The translations under genes were made by a program, and so were the position numbers. Shown here piece after piece: positions 34,401 to 49,400 of a stretch of 64,000 nt of DNA. The stretch is from NCBI GenBank assembly GCA_032622095.1, contig CP136065.1:65277031-65341030 (forward strand). The letters are read 5' to 3'. The notes under the pieces are model-generated. The model was given only the letters and a program-made list of their open reading frames with translations, did no database searches and was not told the origin of the DNA. This DNA comes from Siphonodentalium dalli (Eukaryota > Mollusca > Scaphopoda > Gadilida > Siphonodentaliidae). The first letter of the stretch is position 1; every line of letters starts with the position of its first letter.

Positions 34401-37400
34401 TGTTCAAATAATAAGTTCAACAAACAACCTTATTATTGAACATTTTCTAAGAGAACTACATGTACTTGTCAATGAGTATTTATAGAAATGTTTAAAATTT
34501 GCAGCATCTAGACTGACATGAGACTGCACATCGCGATGACGCACATATGAGTGCATGTCACTATTAGATGGATGAACGAACGATTATCGTTGTGACCAGA
34601 CAGACGTACGGCTGCATGTGGCTGCATGTAGCTAATAGACCCATGTGTGACTGCTAGGGCTGCAAAGATACCGTTTTCCATGATACGATACGTATTGTGA
34701 TACAATGCTGACGATGCGATACGTATTGCAATATGTTCCAACACAGATAGTTAGAATGTCAAGATACAAATGGCAACATACTACATGTAGTATAAATGTA
34801 AGGAGTGAGTGGAAGATTCAACAGAGAAATTGTTTGTGTGGTCTCTGCAGTTGAGGCAAATTTATGCCCATAGCTGATTTAATATTGAAATCACTCAATA
34901 AATTCCCTGAAGTATAATGATCTACCATATACATGTATACATGTACATGAAATACTAGTATCTATGCATATTTCAGAAACAGATCAGTTCTTGTTAAAAT
35001 ACAAATTAATAGGTTGCGAGAAATGTTGAGCTGTTCAATATAGAAATCTATGTGTTCTATTTGACTTCCACCTTAAAAATCATACTAGGCACACATACAT
35101 GCCCTAAATAATCGACTCCTTAACAACAGCAGAATTATGGGTAATTTTTCAGAATGGCAACAAGCCATATTTCTGACTAAATCCTGAAAAATTACCCATA
35201 ATTCTGCTGTGATTAAGGAATTGATTATTTAGGGCATTACTGACCCTTAGTTTTAACTTTCAAATGGATTTTCAACTCTTTCCAGAAAAAAGAGAAAGTT
35301 GAGTCAGCAGAGACCATAATATCAGAAGAAAGTGACACTCTTCCTGGAAACCCAGATGTAAGTGGAGCATCAAATATACCCCAAGATTCAAACAAACCAC
35401 CAGACGCGTTGGAATCAGCTCTGTCTGGAGTCACGCCCAGGTTAGTCAACCAACTACACATGTATCTCATGATCTCAGCTCTCTCGTGTCTCTAGACTTT
35501 AGTGAAGTACATGTCATTGGGACAATATTTTCTTTGTAGACTTTATTAAAGGTACACAATCAGATTCGATGATCCCCATATCATCAGATTCCAACAACAA
35601 CAACAACAACATTTCTTCAAATGACGCTTTAGTTATCAGAATTGATTAATTACCCAAAAATAATGCTAACCACTCTAGTATAAAATTTTCCAAAATGTGT
35701 TATATATCAACATTTTGTTCAACGCAATTTGGTATCGAGAGTATGTTGTTGGCTGCCAAATATTCCAGGTGGTGAAAAATAACAGATTTCAAAAATTGAT
35801 ATCTGATAACTCATGAGCTTTGATGGGTGGATTCCTCGACTCGAATCAAATATTTTTTTACCCCCGAAGCTAAAAGAAATAGTAATTTAGGAGCGTTAAT
35901 TCGGATTATATATTTTTAAATCTTCAACATCAAATGTGGATACAGCTTAGAATACAGGTCTGATGCAGGAACCAGCCCAGATGTTTCAAATTGGGAGAAG
36001 TCACTTCTCCCTGTTTGGTTATTGGGGAGAAGTGGACTGTAATCAGGGAAAATAATTATGGTTCAACTTACACCTCAACATTTCCCTTGTATGATCCAAT
36101 AAGTATTATGCAATGCAAGAGCTCATTTATAATACCATTATACTGAGTATGTACACAATTATAATCAGCTAATACATGTACAGTAATGCCCTAATTAATC
36201 GACTCCATAACCAGAGCAGAATTATGGGTAACTTTTCAGGATTTAGTCGGAAATATGGCTTGTTGCCATTCATCGGAAAGCTCTCCCTGAGAGCTTTCCG
36301 ATGAATGGCAACAAGCCATATTTCCGACTAAATCCTGAAAAGTTACCCATAATTATGCTGTGGTTATGGAGTCGATTAATTAGGGCATTACTGTACTCTT
36401 CAAATATGATGTTTTGAAATATGCATACTGGTATACATGTAAGTCACTTCTCCCTAAGACACAATTCAGGGAGAAGTGGCACATTTTAGGGAGAAGCTGT
36501 CTCCCAAGTCGCCCTCTAGGCTGGTCCCTGGTTAGTTGTCAATACTCAGTAGCCAGCTACATGTATGAGACTGGAGATGATATGTATAGTGAGCTGTCAT
36601 TAATTAACAGGGACGGCATGACATGTGTCGTCAATTTTAATAATGAGCCAAAGAGTTCCCCCCCTTGCCCCCCCCCCCTGTAGCTTTTATGTTAACTTTT
36701 GATGCATCTCATTAGGAATCAGGATAGGGCTATTGAGTGCCTCTTAATTGTTTACATTCCATTCTGGACTTCTGCTATTTTGAAGACAGGGACATGGCTA
36801 GAGGGTCTATGCTGTGGAGGAGGTGGGGTCGTGTCCAACTTTGAATTTCCAGCTGCACCCCCATCCTTGGACTAGACCAAATTCCCAATTTAGGGATATT
36901 CCATTTTTACCCCCCCCCCCCCCCCCCCCACTTTGCTGGAATTTTTCAACTGGCACATCAAGCTACCATATTCAAACTGTTGAAAATTTTGACACCCCCC
37001 CCCCCCCCCCCCCAAGTTAGGAAATTTTCCAACTGCGGGCAGTTCAGTTGAAAAATTTGGCTGAAAATCAGAGGGGAGGGGGGAATCATAACAAAATGCC
37101 AGATACTTCTGCGATATTAGAAAAATATGTAATGGTAATGCTGCCTAATGAAGACCTCTATTCTTATTTTGATGATTTATCCAAATTAGCTGACTGAGAG
37201 AAGATTATCCTACTTCAGCAAGTACTCTGTATAAATCTATAATCCTATCTGTGCAGAGTATGGGAGAGTACACCTTATATGCTTGCAATGCTTCGCTCAT
37301 CTATCCAGGTAATCGTTTACAGAGTTTGTAGTTCTGTGACAATTAGTGCTATTGATATTTGTTACCCCCAGTAGGATCTCTAGTATAATCGATACTCGTG

Positions 37401-40400
37401 TATGTACGCCGTTTCTAAGCTGACCTATTAAATGCACTTTTCATATTCTTTTATTGGGTATTTAACACTTTCTATTCTAAAGCATCATTGATGAGTAGTT
37501 ATCCCATAGGGATCTCTAAACAAACAGATGAATGTACTGCTTAGTGTCGTCTGCTCACCACTCAGTGGGGGTCGCATGGGTTAAAGCATCATTGATGAGT
37601 AATTATCCCATAGGAAATGTTCATATAATATGTTTAACCCTTTCTATACTAAGCATCACTGATGAGTAGTTATACCATAGGAAATGTTCAGATAATAAGT
37701 TTAACCCTTTCTATACTAAATCATCACTGATGAGTAGTTATACCATAGGAAATGTTCAGATAATAAGTTTAACCCTTTCTATACTAAATCATCACTGATG
37801 AGTAGTTATACCATAGGAAATGTTCAGATAATAAGTTAACCTTTCTATACTAAACCATCATTGACAAGTAGTTATCCCATGGAAATGTTCAGATAATAAG
37901 TTAAACTTTCTATACGAAATCATCATTGACAAGTAGTTATCCCATGGAAATGTTCAGATAATCAGTTCATCCAATGACAATAGGTCGTTTTTGAACTTAT
38001 TATCTGAACATTTCCCTGATTAAATAGGACTTATTCTGTACTTGTTTTATCTGTTGTCTGCTTATATTACTAGTACCTGTACATCCCTGCAAACCAATAA
38101 TAGACCATTCCGATGTACACTTTTTTAATTTGTGGGAGAATCCATTTGATGTAGTAAGGGTTAAAGGGAGACTGTACCTAAATCCAGCCATTTATGGGGT
38201 CCCCAGAGGGTTAGCACAGTGGGCTAGCATCACTAAATTCACCCTCTGGGGACCTCATTCTGCTCAGGCCTCATCTTCTGGAAAGTATATCTACAATGTA
38301 CCGGGTATGCATGTTATCTCAGATTAAGATTGTTTTTAGTTACTTTTTCCATTCTCTTCAGTTTCTATATCCCCCTAATTTGCAGAAGATAAAATGAATA
38401 ATCAAGGTGACTAATGAGTGAACATCACCAACTTCAATCTGATCCTAGGTCTCGCTTAACTATTGAGGCCTCAGCAGAATGAGGTTCCCAGAGGGTGAAT
38501 TTGGTGATGCTAGCCCACTGCGGGATATCATCACTAATTTCACCCTCTGGGGACATCATTCTGCAAATGACAGGCACACTAAACTCAGGCTTGGTGATGA
38601 TCTTTGCATTCATGTTTATAATTTCTATTTATAGATGGAGGAACTGGATTATTCGTGGCATCTTCTCCTGGGTGATGATTTTAGCTTTCATGTTTATAAT
38701 CTACATGGGACCGCTCGCTCTTGTTTTGCTGGTAAGTAATTGATTCATTTATTAATTAGAATTTAGACGATTGCATTGCAATGACGATACGTTGTCTGCG
38801 TTAAACTGTTTGCACGATAGACTGAGTCTTCTTGGTTCACAACAGCTTGGGATATCAGTTGGTTGATGCTGTTTTGCACTTTACTCTTTCTTCTTTAACG
38901 GTCTTTTCGCCCAGGTCAAATGGACCCTTTTCATATATGAACATCGAGGGCAGTATTTCCCAAGCATGATGATATAAAATATGCTTATATCAGGGGTCCG
39001 TTGAATGTCAAAGCAATGAGATTTATAAGTAAACTAAACCTTTTTTTCCAGAGAATTTTGATTTGTCATGCTATCAGAAAATGTACGATATATTAAACGA
39101 TCGTATCATCACTTTACCTTTTCATGGTAATCGAGATATCATTTTGAAGACAGATTAATCACGGACATGTCAGATGGTTAATCACATCCAGGGGTTCACG
39201 GCGGCTTCACGCGGTATCCTGGCCGCCATGTGTCAATGTAGTATATCTTTCCAATGAAAGTCTGTTATAGAAGAGGGGACGGGACTCTGTCCAAAACAGC
39301 ATCAAGCCAACCGATATTCCAGGCTGTTGTGGACCGAGAATACTTGGTCTATTTGCACGAGTGAGTTCATAGAAATTTTTAATGAACAAGCTATATAACT
39401 ATAAAAATGAAGGTAGTTTTAGATTGTTTTATAGAGGGGGATGTCACTGTGGCCGTTGGCGTACATTTAGTACCCAACAGCCACAGCGACATATCCTGCA
39501 ATAAAACACACACCCAACATCATTAATTTCTTAACCCTTTCAGTGCCAGGGGCCGATCTCATTGGCCCTAATTTACGGTCTGTATTTTTATTTATTTTTA
39601 TAGAATTTGTTTTTTGTTTTTTGGGTTGAATTTGTTTTGGGTATGCTTAAGCATGCTATAGCGAATTAAAAAAAAAATGGATAAAACCTTAGGACCATGT
39701 TATAACTCAAAACTATCACCAAGTATTCATAGTAATAATTTTGATGCCCATGAAAAACGTAAGATTCCCTGGCACTAAACCTACAAAATAAGTCTGTTAA
39801 AGAATATAAGAAAAAATTATTAAAATTGTAAAAAATTGTGAAATATAATAACAAATGATGAAGAATTGTTAGGCCAATGCATTCTCTTATATAGCGAGGC
39901 GACCTATGGTCGACTCGCACATATAAGAGAATGCATTGGCACAGGGTATATGGGTTGATACAAAAATCGGACCTGGCACTCAAAGGGTTAAATTAACATT
40001 TCTGCTTAGGTTACTTACATCCTCGTTCTATTTATTTCAGGTTTTAGCTCTTCAGATTAAATGTTATTCTGAGATCATCAATATCGGCTACGTTGTATAT
40101 AAGACATACGATCTGCCATGGTTCAGGACGCTGAGCTGGTACTACCTAGTGACGTCAAATTATTTCTTCTATGGAGAGAGCATGGTGTACTACTTCGGTG
40201 TTCTTCTATCAAGCGCTGTAAGTAAATTATATAACCTGTTTGGGTACGCCATGGGCCTGGAAGTAGTTCAGGGAATATGTGATCCGCCATATCAAATCCA
40301 GTCGGAAGACGGGATTTTTTTACCCTGTGCCAATGCATTCTCTTATATATGCGAGTCGACCATAGGTCGCCTCGTATATATAAGAGAATACAATTTTTTA

Positions 40401-43400
40401 TCATGTTTTTTAAATAAATGTTTCTTACAATATTTAGGACATTAAATAAAAAACATCCATTACCCTGCAGGGAGCCCCACACATATATAGAAGAGTGTCG
40501 TCTGCTCATGTTTGTCTGGGGCTCTGTATGGGTGAAATTATAAAATTGTTAAAGAATACAAGAAAAAATTATTAAAATTGTAAAAAATTGTTAGGCCAAT
40601 GCATTCTCTTACATATGCGAGGCGACCTATGGTCGACTCGCATATATAAGAGAATGTATTGGCACAGGGTAAAAAAAATCCCGACTTCCGACTGGATTTG
40701 ATATGGCGGGTCACATATGTTTTCTATTTTATACCCAATGTACCCTGGTACCTTGAAAATTCTAAGAAAAAAAATGAAGTAACCAATGTAACATTAACTG
40801 ATGAAGTAACCAAAAGTAACCACATATAACCCTGTCTACCCATGGGTTGTAAATTAAGGTCTGGGAATATGTTTTCTAATTTGTGCCCAATGTACCCTTA
40901 TATCCTGGGATTTTTTAAAAGTACCCAATGTAACAATAAATAGTAGGTAAATTAACCAGAGGTAACCATTTGTATCCTGTGTACCAGTGGGATGTTAATT
41001 AATTCTGAAAATATGTTTTCTAAGTTTCTAAATTTGTACTTTTGATATGTACCCAATGTATCCGACATAACAACATGCTACAAAAGTTCTGATATTTTTC
41101 TGTGCACCAAAATTAGACATATCTAAAGTAAAGACTACTGTATAACCTGTCTGGGTGTCTGTACAAGAGGGTTAATTTAATGATGCTAAATGTACCCTGC
41201 ACAGTGGGCTAGCATCACCAAATTTGCACCCTGGGGACCTCATTCTACTTAAGCCTTAACTGTTGGGAACTATAGTCCCAAATTAACATTGATTTTAGTT
41301 ACTTTTTCCCTTCTGTTCAGTTTCTATATCACCTAATTTGCAGAAAATAATACATAATCGAGGTGGCTGATCGGTGAACATCACCAGCTTCAACTTCTGC
41401 TGGCCCAGAATGCAGTTTTTCATCTCTGTTATATTAGTATAGTGTGGTATTAACCCTTCCATAGCTTCCTGAAATTTTGCGAAAACCTGGTGCCAATGCA
41501 TTCTCTTATGCACTATATGCAAGTCTCCCATGATAACATGAATAGTAATCAACATAGTTCGATTAAACTTTGTACCTGTATGTGACTTTCATATGAGAAA
41601 TTCACTATGTGGATTAACTAACCCTTTCATGACGGGAGCTACGCTGCTGCAGCATTAAAGATCCTGTGCCAATGCATTCTCTTATATATGCGAGTCTCCC
41701 ATATGGAGCATTGCATATATAAGAGAATGCACTGGCTTACAAGGTCAAGGTAAATATTGTTAAGCCAATGCATTCTCTTATAGATGGTGGTTCCCTATGG
41801 GAGACCTACATATATAATAGAATGCATTGGCAGGGTTTTCGCAAAATTTCAGGAAGCTCCACTCATGGAAGGGTTAATCACATGAAAATACAGGTCAAGT
41901 TCAAATTTATTTTCGGTCCGACCGTAAGTTAAGCCCCTTATTCGACTTAGAATTGGCTAATTCTGGTATCAAATCAAATATGTTTACAACATAGACAGTT
42001 TGAATTAATGATTGTTCCCAGAATAAAAATTATCATTGCTATTAAAGCCACCGTTAAATAAAGCCATTCGAGGGACGTGTGACTTTTATTATTTTTCACC
42101 CCGGAAACTAAATAAAACTTGTTAGGAAGAGATACTCCATATTTAAAACACCCCTCCAAGTGATTAACCCTTTACCCAACAGAAGGGCCCTGTGCCAATG
42201 CATTCTCTTATATATGCGAGTCGACCATAGGTCGCCTCGCATATATAAGAGAATGCATTGGCTTAACACATTAAAAATTATAAAATTGTTAAAGAATGTA
42301 AGAAAAAATGGTAAAAAGTGTTAAAAAAAGATTTTTTTTAGACCAATGCATTCTATGGTCGACTCGCATATATAAGAGAATGCATTGGCACAGGGCATAA
42401 CTGTAACTATCACAATGTGGTCAAGGAGCCGGTTCCAATGATATCCATATTTGTATGGTTCTATTGAGACAGACCGAAGATATTTTAGGCTGTTGAAGCT
42501 TTATTTGGCCAGTTTGTTGGGTAAAGGGTTAATAGACCATTCCAGTGTATTCTATTAAGATTGAATGAGGAGTGATTTGGTAATATGACACCTTTGTTTG
42601 TATATTTCAGAACTTCTTGGCTCTGTTGGTTAAGTACCATCGCTTTATCTCGTTCTCACTCTACGTAGCCGGGATCGTTGCATTTGTGTTCAGCCTTGTG
42701 AAGAAGCATTACCTGAAGCAGTTCACGTTGGTAAGTACCGGCATGAAAATCTCATCCACAAGCCTGGATATAGTGTGAATGAAATTTACAGATTGAGGTT
42801 GCCAGAGGGTGAATTTAATGATGCTATCTCGCACAGCGGGCTGGCATCAACAAATTCACCCTCTGGGGACCTCATTCTGCTTAGGCCTCATCTTGTGGGT
42901 AGTATTCTATAGTCTCAAATTAACAGTGTTTTTAGTTACTTTTTTCCTTCTGTTCAGTTTCAATATCCCCTATTTTGCAGAAGATAAATTGCATAATCGA
43001 GGCGACTAATGGGTGAACATCACCAATTTCAACTGAGAACTTCAGTTTGATCCTAGGTCTCCCGTAGCAGTTGAGAACTAAGCAGAATGATGTTCCCAGA
43101 GGGTGAATTTGGTGATGCTAGCTCACTGTGCGGGATAACGTCACTAAATTCACCCTCTGCAGGCTCTGGGGACCTCATTCTGCAAATGTCAAACACCGTA
43201 TCCAGGCTTGTTAATCCAAGTTTTCTGCTGCATATACACTATCACTAAATCTGTTAATGACGTTAATGTTGAGACACTGCACTTTTGTAGCATCACATCT
43301 GGCCGAATCAATCATCTGTGGTCCTCACTTATGATTTCAAGAAAAGTTAAGATCTCTTCATACATATATATTTAAAATTCCAGGTAAAAAGCCTAGTGTT

Positions 43401-46400
43401 AGTACTCTCGAGTTCCAAATAATAATGATGGCCAAATAATAGTGATGGCCAAATAATAGTCGTGACCAAAAATCATAGTGATGGCCAAACAATAGTGATT
43501 GCCAAATAATATTGATGGCCAAATAATAGTGATGGCCAAATCATAGTGATGGCCAAATAATAGTGATTGTGCACATTTTTGTTTGAAAATAATAAAAATA
43601 GTGTTGCCAATTAATAGCTATGGGATACTTCTATGGAAGTAGTCAGAAGCATAAACTAATTTTAATCAACACAAATGTTGCCACTGTAAAATAATTTTGG
43701 TCTTAAATACTAGTATATCAAGGTCAATGGGAGGGGCATGATTTTGACATCATCAAGCCTTGAAATAGTGTGTCTGTCATTTGCAGAATGAGGTCCCCAG
43801 AGGGTGAATTTAGTGATGCTACCCCGCATAGCAGGCTAGCATAACCAAATTCACCCTCTGGGGACCTCATTCTGCTTACATCTCAGCAGAATGAGGTTCC
43901 CAGAGGGTGAATTTGGTGATGCTAGCCTGCTATGCGGGGTAGCTTCACTAAATTCACCCTCTGGGGACCTCATTCTGCTAATGACAGACACACTATTCAA
44001 GGCTTGGACATCATGCTGCTCTTCCTGTTATATGGTACTTGAGTCATTGGGAATGATTGGGTCACTGCATAATTTTATTACTCAGTGGCTGTCTATCTTC
44101 AACTTCGCAATCAATATTATGTCCTTATAAGTACGATGCTGCACGGAAACAAAATTTTTCAATAATGATGAATGTGACTAATAATAGTGATGCTGTCCTT
44201 TGTTTCTCCACAAATTAATAAATGTGGCATCACTATTATTTGGCACTTAAGAGTACACAAGGATGAACATATATAAATGATAAACTTTAAACACAAATAG
44301 TAACATCACATGAACAGTTGATTGTCCGGTTTGCGAGTGTAAAGAGTGAATGGTTTCGATGAAATTTTCAACTTGCAAGTACAACGCATGCATTTTTTTT
44401 CATGATACTATGCTTGATAGTGTATCAGACATGTTAAGTTTTGAAAATCGACATCCGGGAGATTTTTGCAGGTGGGACCACCTCCCAATTTGCGACCGCA
44501 TTTTCTGTTCACTGACTGGTTTATTCTACATATCACCTTCAAATTGGCAATCACCTGTTAAACGCCACCCATACCACCTAATTTTTGGTTCAAAACACAT
44601 GTTCCACCTGTGTTGAGAGACCACCACCATTTATTAAAGAGAAAGAAGCAGACACTTCGTTGAAACTAAGTAAAAATTCTCAGAATTTCGCCGGATATGC
44701 GTGAAACCAAAAGTACAAATTCGGAATAAACTATGCAGTCATTTGATTTGTCAGATCGTAAAAATTATATTAAGTTGACAAATTCTGGAAAAACCAGCAC
44801 ATTCGTTTCTTCCGAATTTTTTTTTTAAATTATCTGAATTGGAAGTGTGCTTTTGGTGTATTTAGTTGTCTGACTCCAAGAGTGTGCAAGTTTATTTGAA
44901 ATTAACCCTTACTATACTAAATATTTGAGTAGTTCCCTTAGGAAATGTTTAGATAATAACAAATCATGGGTCGTTTGTTGACCTTTTTATCTAAACATTT
45001 CCCAATGATGAATTTTGAATTCTTCTGCACTTGTTATCATTGAATTTATAATTTTGTCTGCTCATATATTCTTAACATACGTCCAAATAAATAATAGACC
45101 ATTCCAGTGTGGACTTTTATAACCGAGTATATTTGCATAAAGGATTATATGGGTGGTGTAACACTGTGTTTCTTCTCGTTTAGTTTGGCTGGACACATGT
45201 CACGCTGCTTCTCGTCGTCACTCAGTCTCATCTGATTATGCAGAACATCTTTGAGGGTCTGATCTGGTAAGATATAGTAATAAATGTTCCATACATGCAG
45301 ACAATCAAAGCCAACAAGCCAGATACTGTAATAAAGGATAAGGCCAACATAATGTGTTGCATCAGTATAGTAAATATCTCAAAACTATTTTGAAGAAAAA
45401 TCGACCATCAGGAATCATGAAGCCCCCCATTACAACGACACAAATTCTCAATTATTAATTCATATAAATAAACAACTCATTTATAAATATAAACATAAAG
45501 AAAATTTGAGGACTGATGTTATGATTATTTTATCGCACTTTTATCTCAACTTGACGAAGTCAAATTTGAGCTATTGCCATGGGTTGGCATTGTCGGCCAT
45601 CCGTGTGTCTGTCAACAATTTCCCTTAGCACACCCAACAAGTCGATGAGAGAGTGGGTGCGCGCGAGGTGCCCGGGATGGTCGAAAAAGATCGAGTGATC
45701 TTCTCCTTCACCCCTACAAGTCACATCTTTCATCCAAACTTTATATGGATCTTCGGGGTGTGACCTCTAGATTTGTTATAAATAATGGTGCCAGCCATCT
45801 TGGATTTACTCTTTTCGTGACTAAATCCATCGGCACACCCTACAACCCGCATTTATTGGAGAATTGTTTTGAAACTTTACAGGCATGTTTAGGATCACCT
45901 CTAGATGGGAGCTATCGAATTTGAATTTTTTTTTATTAAAAACAAGGCAACTGGCAGCCATCTTGGATTTTACTCTTTGCATGACTAAATCCTTTGACAC
46001 ACCCTACAGACCACATCTCTCAATCGATCGGACCAATCTTCATATGGATCTTTTGGGTGACCTCTAGATGCGAACCATCAAAATTTTTCCGAATTTCATT
46101 GAAAAACAGCAGCCATCTTGGATTTTACTTCATATATATCTCTTCATGTTGACATCTGGTATTACTTAGACTTTTAAACTTTATCGCTCTATTGACTGTA
46201 AAACATGAAATTATTCCCCATCCAAGTTGAGCTACAGTGTCATTGACACTTTAGTTATGTTGCTGATCAATAATTTGCCCATTTCATATTTTATGCTAAG
46301 TTCTTTCTTGGACGGCATTTGAATAGAATATATTGTAGATCGTATTATAAACTTAGCTCGACGTTTGTGTGGCAGTTCCATCAATTCTGGATGAAACTGT

Positions 46401-49400
46401 TTCTTGTGATACATGTTTGTTCCACTGCAGATTTATATAGAATTAGTGTTTATGTTGACAGTGCTTGTGAAACCTATGTCCAACTATATGTGTATTAACT
46501 GATGTGAAAACAAAATGTCAGTGATGAATTCTAACTTGTGAAACAAACATCGCGATATCTAATCAAGCACCTGGTGTCATTTTCGGGGGTAATGCCTTAT
46601 CTGAATGTTTAAAAAAAATGCTGTATGTGCCCCTCAAATGAATAATAAACCATCCATATGTATAGTTCTTTAACCCTTTACCCAACAGAACGGCCCTGTG
46701 CCAATGCATTCTCTTATATATGCGAGTCGACCATAGGTCGCCTCGCATATATAAGAGAATGCATTGGCTTAACACATTAAAAATTATAAAATTGTTAAAG
46801 AATGTAAGAAAATGCATTCTCTTATATATGCGAGGCGACCTATGGTCGACTCGCATATATAAGAGAATGCATTGGCACAGGGCATAACTGTAACCATCAC
46901 AATGTGGTCAATGAGCTGGTTCCAATGATATCCATATTTGTATGGTTCTATTGAGACAGACCAAAGATATTTTAGGCTGTTGAAGCTTTATTTGGCCGGT
47001 TTTGGCCGTTTTGTTGGGTAAAGGGTTAACTGAGTTGGAGAATCCATTTAGTATAGTAAGGGTTAAGATATATGTTTATTGAATTGCAGGTTGCTTGTCC
47101 CAGTATCAATGATAATAGCCAATGATATATTTGCATACATGTTTGGCTTCTTCTTCGGAAAGACTCCCCTGATCAAGCTGTCACCAAAGAAAACCTGGGA
47201 GGGTTTCATCGGAGGAGGTTTAACAACAATTATCTTTGGATTCTTTGTAAGTCTAAACACTTGCGATTTGTTATTGATTGTAAATACCCAAGCCTTGAAA
47301 TAGCATGTCTGTCATTTGCAGAATGAGGTCCCTAGAGGGTGAATTTGGTGATGCTAGCCCGCTATGCAGGGTAGCATCACTAAATTCTCCCTCTGGGGAC
47401 CTCATTCTGCAAATGACAGACACGCTATTTCAAGGCTTGTAAATACCTCAACTAATTGAGGGGGAAATGTGTTGAAATATTGACAAAGCTTTCAAATTTC
47501 AAGTCCTTTATTTTGGAAATGACATGTTATTTTATTGGACCAGAGATAAAATATTTGTTCTTCTTTTGTGTTGCAATTCGACATACTTATTACGGGGAAT
47601 TCAAAGGATTAATATGGGAAATTGAGAATCTCTAATGAGTCGCAATTCTATACAAAATTTATTAACATAGTGCACTAAATTCAATTTGAGCCTAGCTTTA
47701 GTAAGGCTCGAATCCAATTTAGTGGATGAGGTTAATAAATTGTTTATAGAATTGCAATGAATTTGAGATCCATTTGATCATAATATCACATTTTAGCAAG
47801 GAAAAACGATCTTGAAATGGTTGCGGTTTTACAAAATTAATATTAATTTCCTTACCATAACCAAAGAGGAAGTAAAGTCACATTCAAGAACAAAATATAG
47901 TTCCATTTTAAATGTGTCTGTTCATGTTGACAAAATTGTTCAATCACCCGTACCATCCATATTTATCTCACAGTCAACACTAAATAACCCAACACAAAAC
48001 AAACATCATCATATTATTCTAATTATCATAAAAATAAAGTTCTGGCATTGACATCGATATCATTGTGCTAAGCTCTTATGTCACTGCATATCCCGACAAT
48101 ACATGTCTGTCTTACTGAAAACTATGTGGCCGGATTGGACTGAGTAAGAGGATAGAGATCAGGATGAAGATTTCACCTAACTCCTTGAAAACCCTTGGAT
48201 AATAGCCATGTATTAATCCTTGAAATGTTGGAAAACCCTTGAATAGTTAGGCATTCCATTATGATCGTTGGATTTCAGTTTCAATTCTTTCATTACTGTT
48301 TGTAACCAACCAACCAATGTTTGGTTGCGGCTCTGTGATTGGGTAAGCAATTGGAGCATTTGTTTCTTTGTATTTAATTGGTCACAATTGCATTCACGCA
48401 CGAAAATTAAATTTAGTTAGTCAGCCTAAAATGAAAACTTGCTGGTGGAAAATGCTGTTTCAAACATACGTGGGCGATAAAAATTTGAGTGTGCCGAGCC
48501 CGTAGAAGGGCAGGCATACCATGCCCGATGTCGACTATGCTTAAAACTGATAGTGGTTGCCAATATGGGGGAATATGCTTTAGTTTCACATTCTAAAGGT
48601 GACAAGCACAATAAGGCATCCCGATAAATAAACAGCACTCTTCTGTTGACTACATACAAATATTATTCTGAATATCAAAATATTTAGTCGCAACACTTTT
48701 ATCTCACCAAATACTTTGTACTATATGCACCAGTTGTATGAAGTACATTATACTCATATAATACTAGTAAGTAACATGTATGCACTTGCTAGTACTTGCA
48801 TATGCATCAGCCGACCCAACTGGAATGCCCTTGAATTTCTAGCGGGCGCACCCTTGAAAAACCCTTGAATCCTTACTTGGATACTCTTGGAATACCCTTC
48901 AATTTGATAACAAAATAGGTGCAGGAACCATGACAGGGTTCCTGCTGTGCCAGATTTACAAATCCATATGCCCCATGTGTTCCATACGCATCCGTTGACG
49001 TCACACAACGTAAATGATGATTGCTTCAACCATGAAACCGGAACTGTAAAATATAAGCATCATCACACATGACAAAAAAACAAGCCCTGTTTGCACCTGA
49101 ATAAACCTTGCAAGTCGTTTTTTTTTAACCCTTTACCCAACAAACCGGCCAAAACCGGCCAAATAAAGCTTCAACAGCCTAAAATATCTTCGGTCTGTCT
49201 CAATAGAACCATACAAATATGGATATCATTGGAACCGGCTCCTTGACCACATTGTGATAGTTATAGTTATGCCCTGTGCCAATGCATTCTCTTATATATG
49301 CGAGTCGACCATAGGTCGCCTCGCATATATAAGAGAATGCATTGGCCTAAAAAAAATATTTTTTTACCATTTTTTCTTACATTCTTTAACAATTTTATAA

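Noticed and set aside
40218-40445. Continuation of the exon 4 reading frame past 40217
   Set aside because: The strong donor GTAAGT, the in-frame join to exon 5 and the loss of family similarity show this is intron; the extra codons are MITE sequence.
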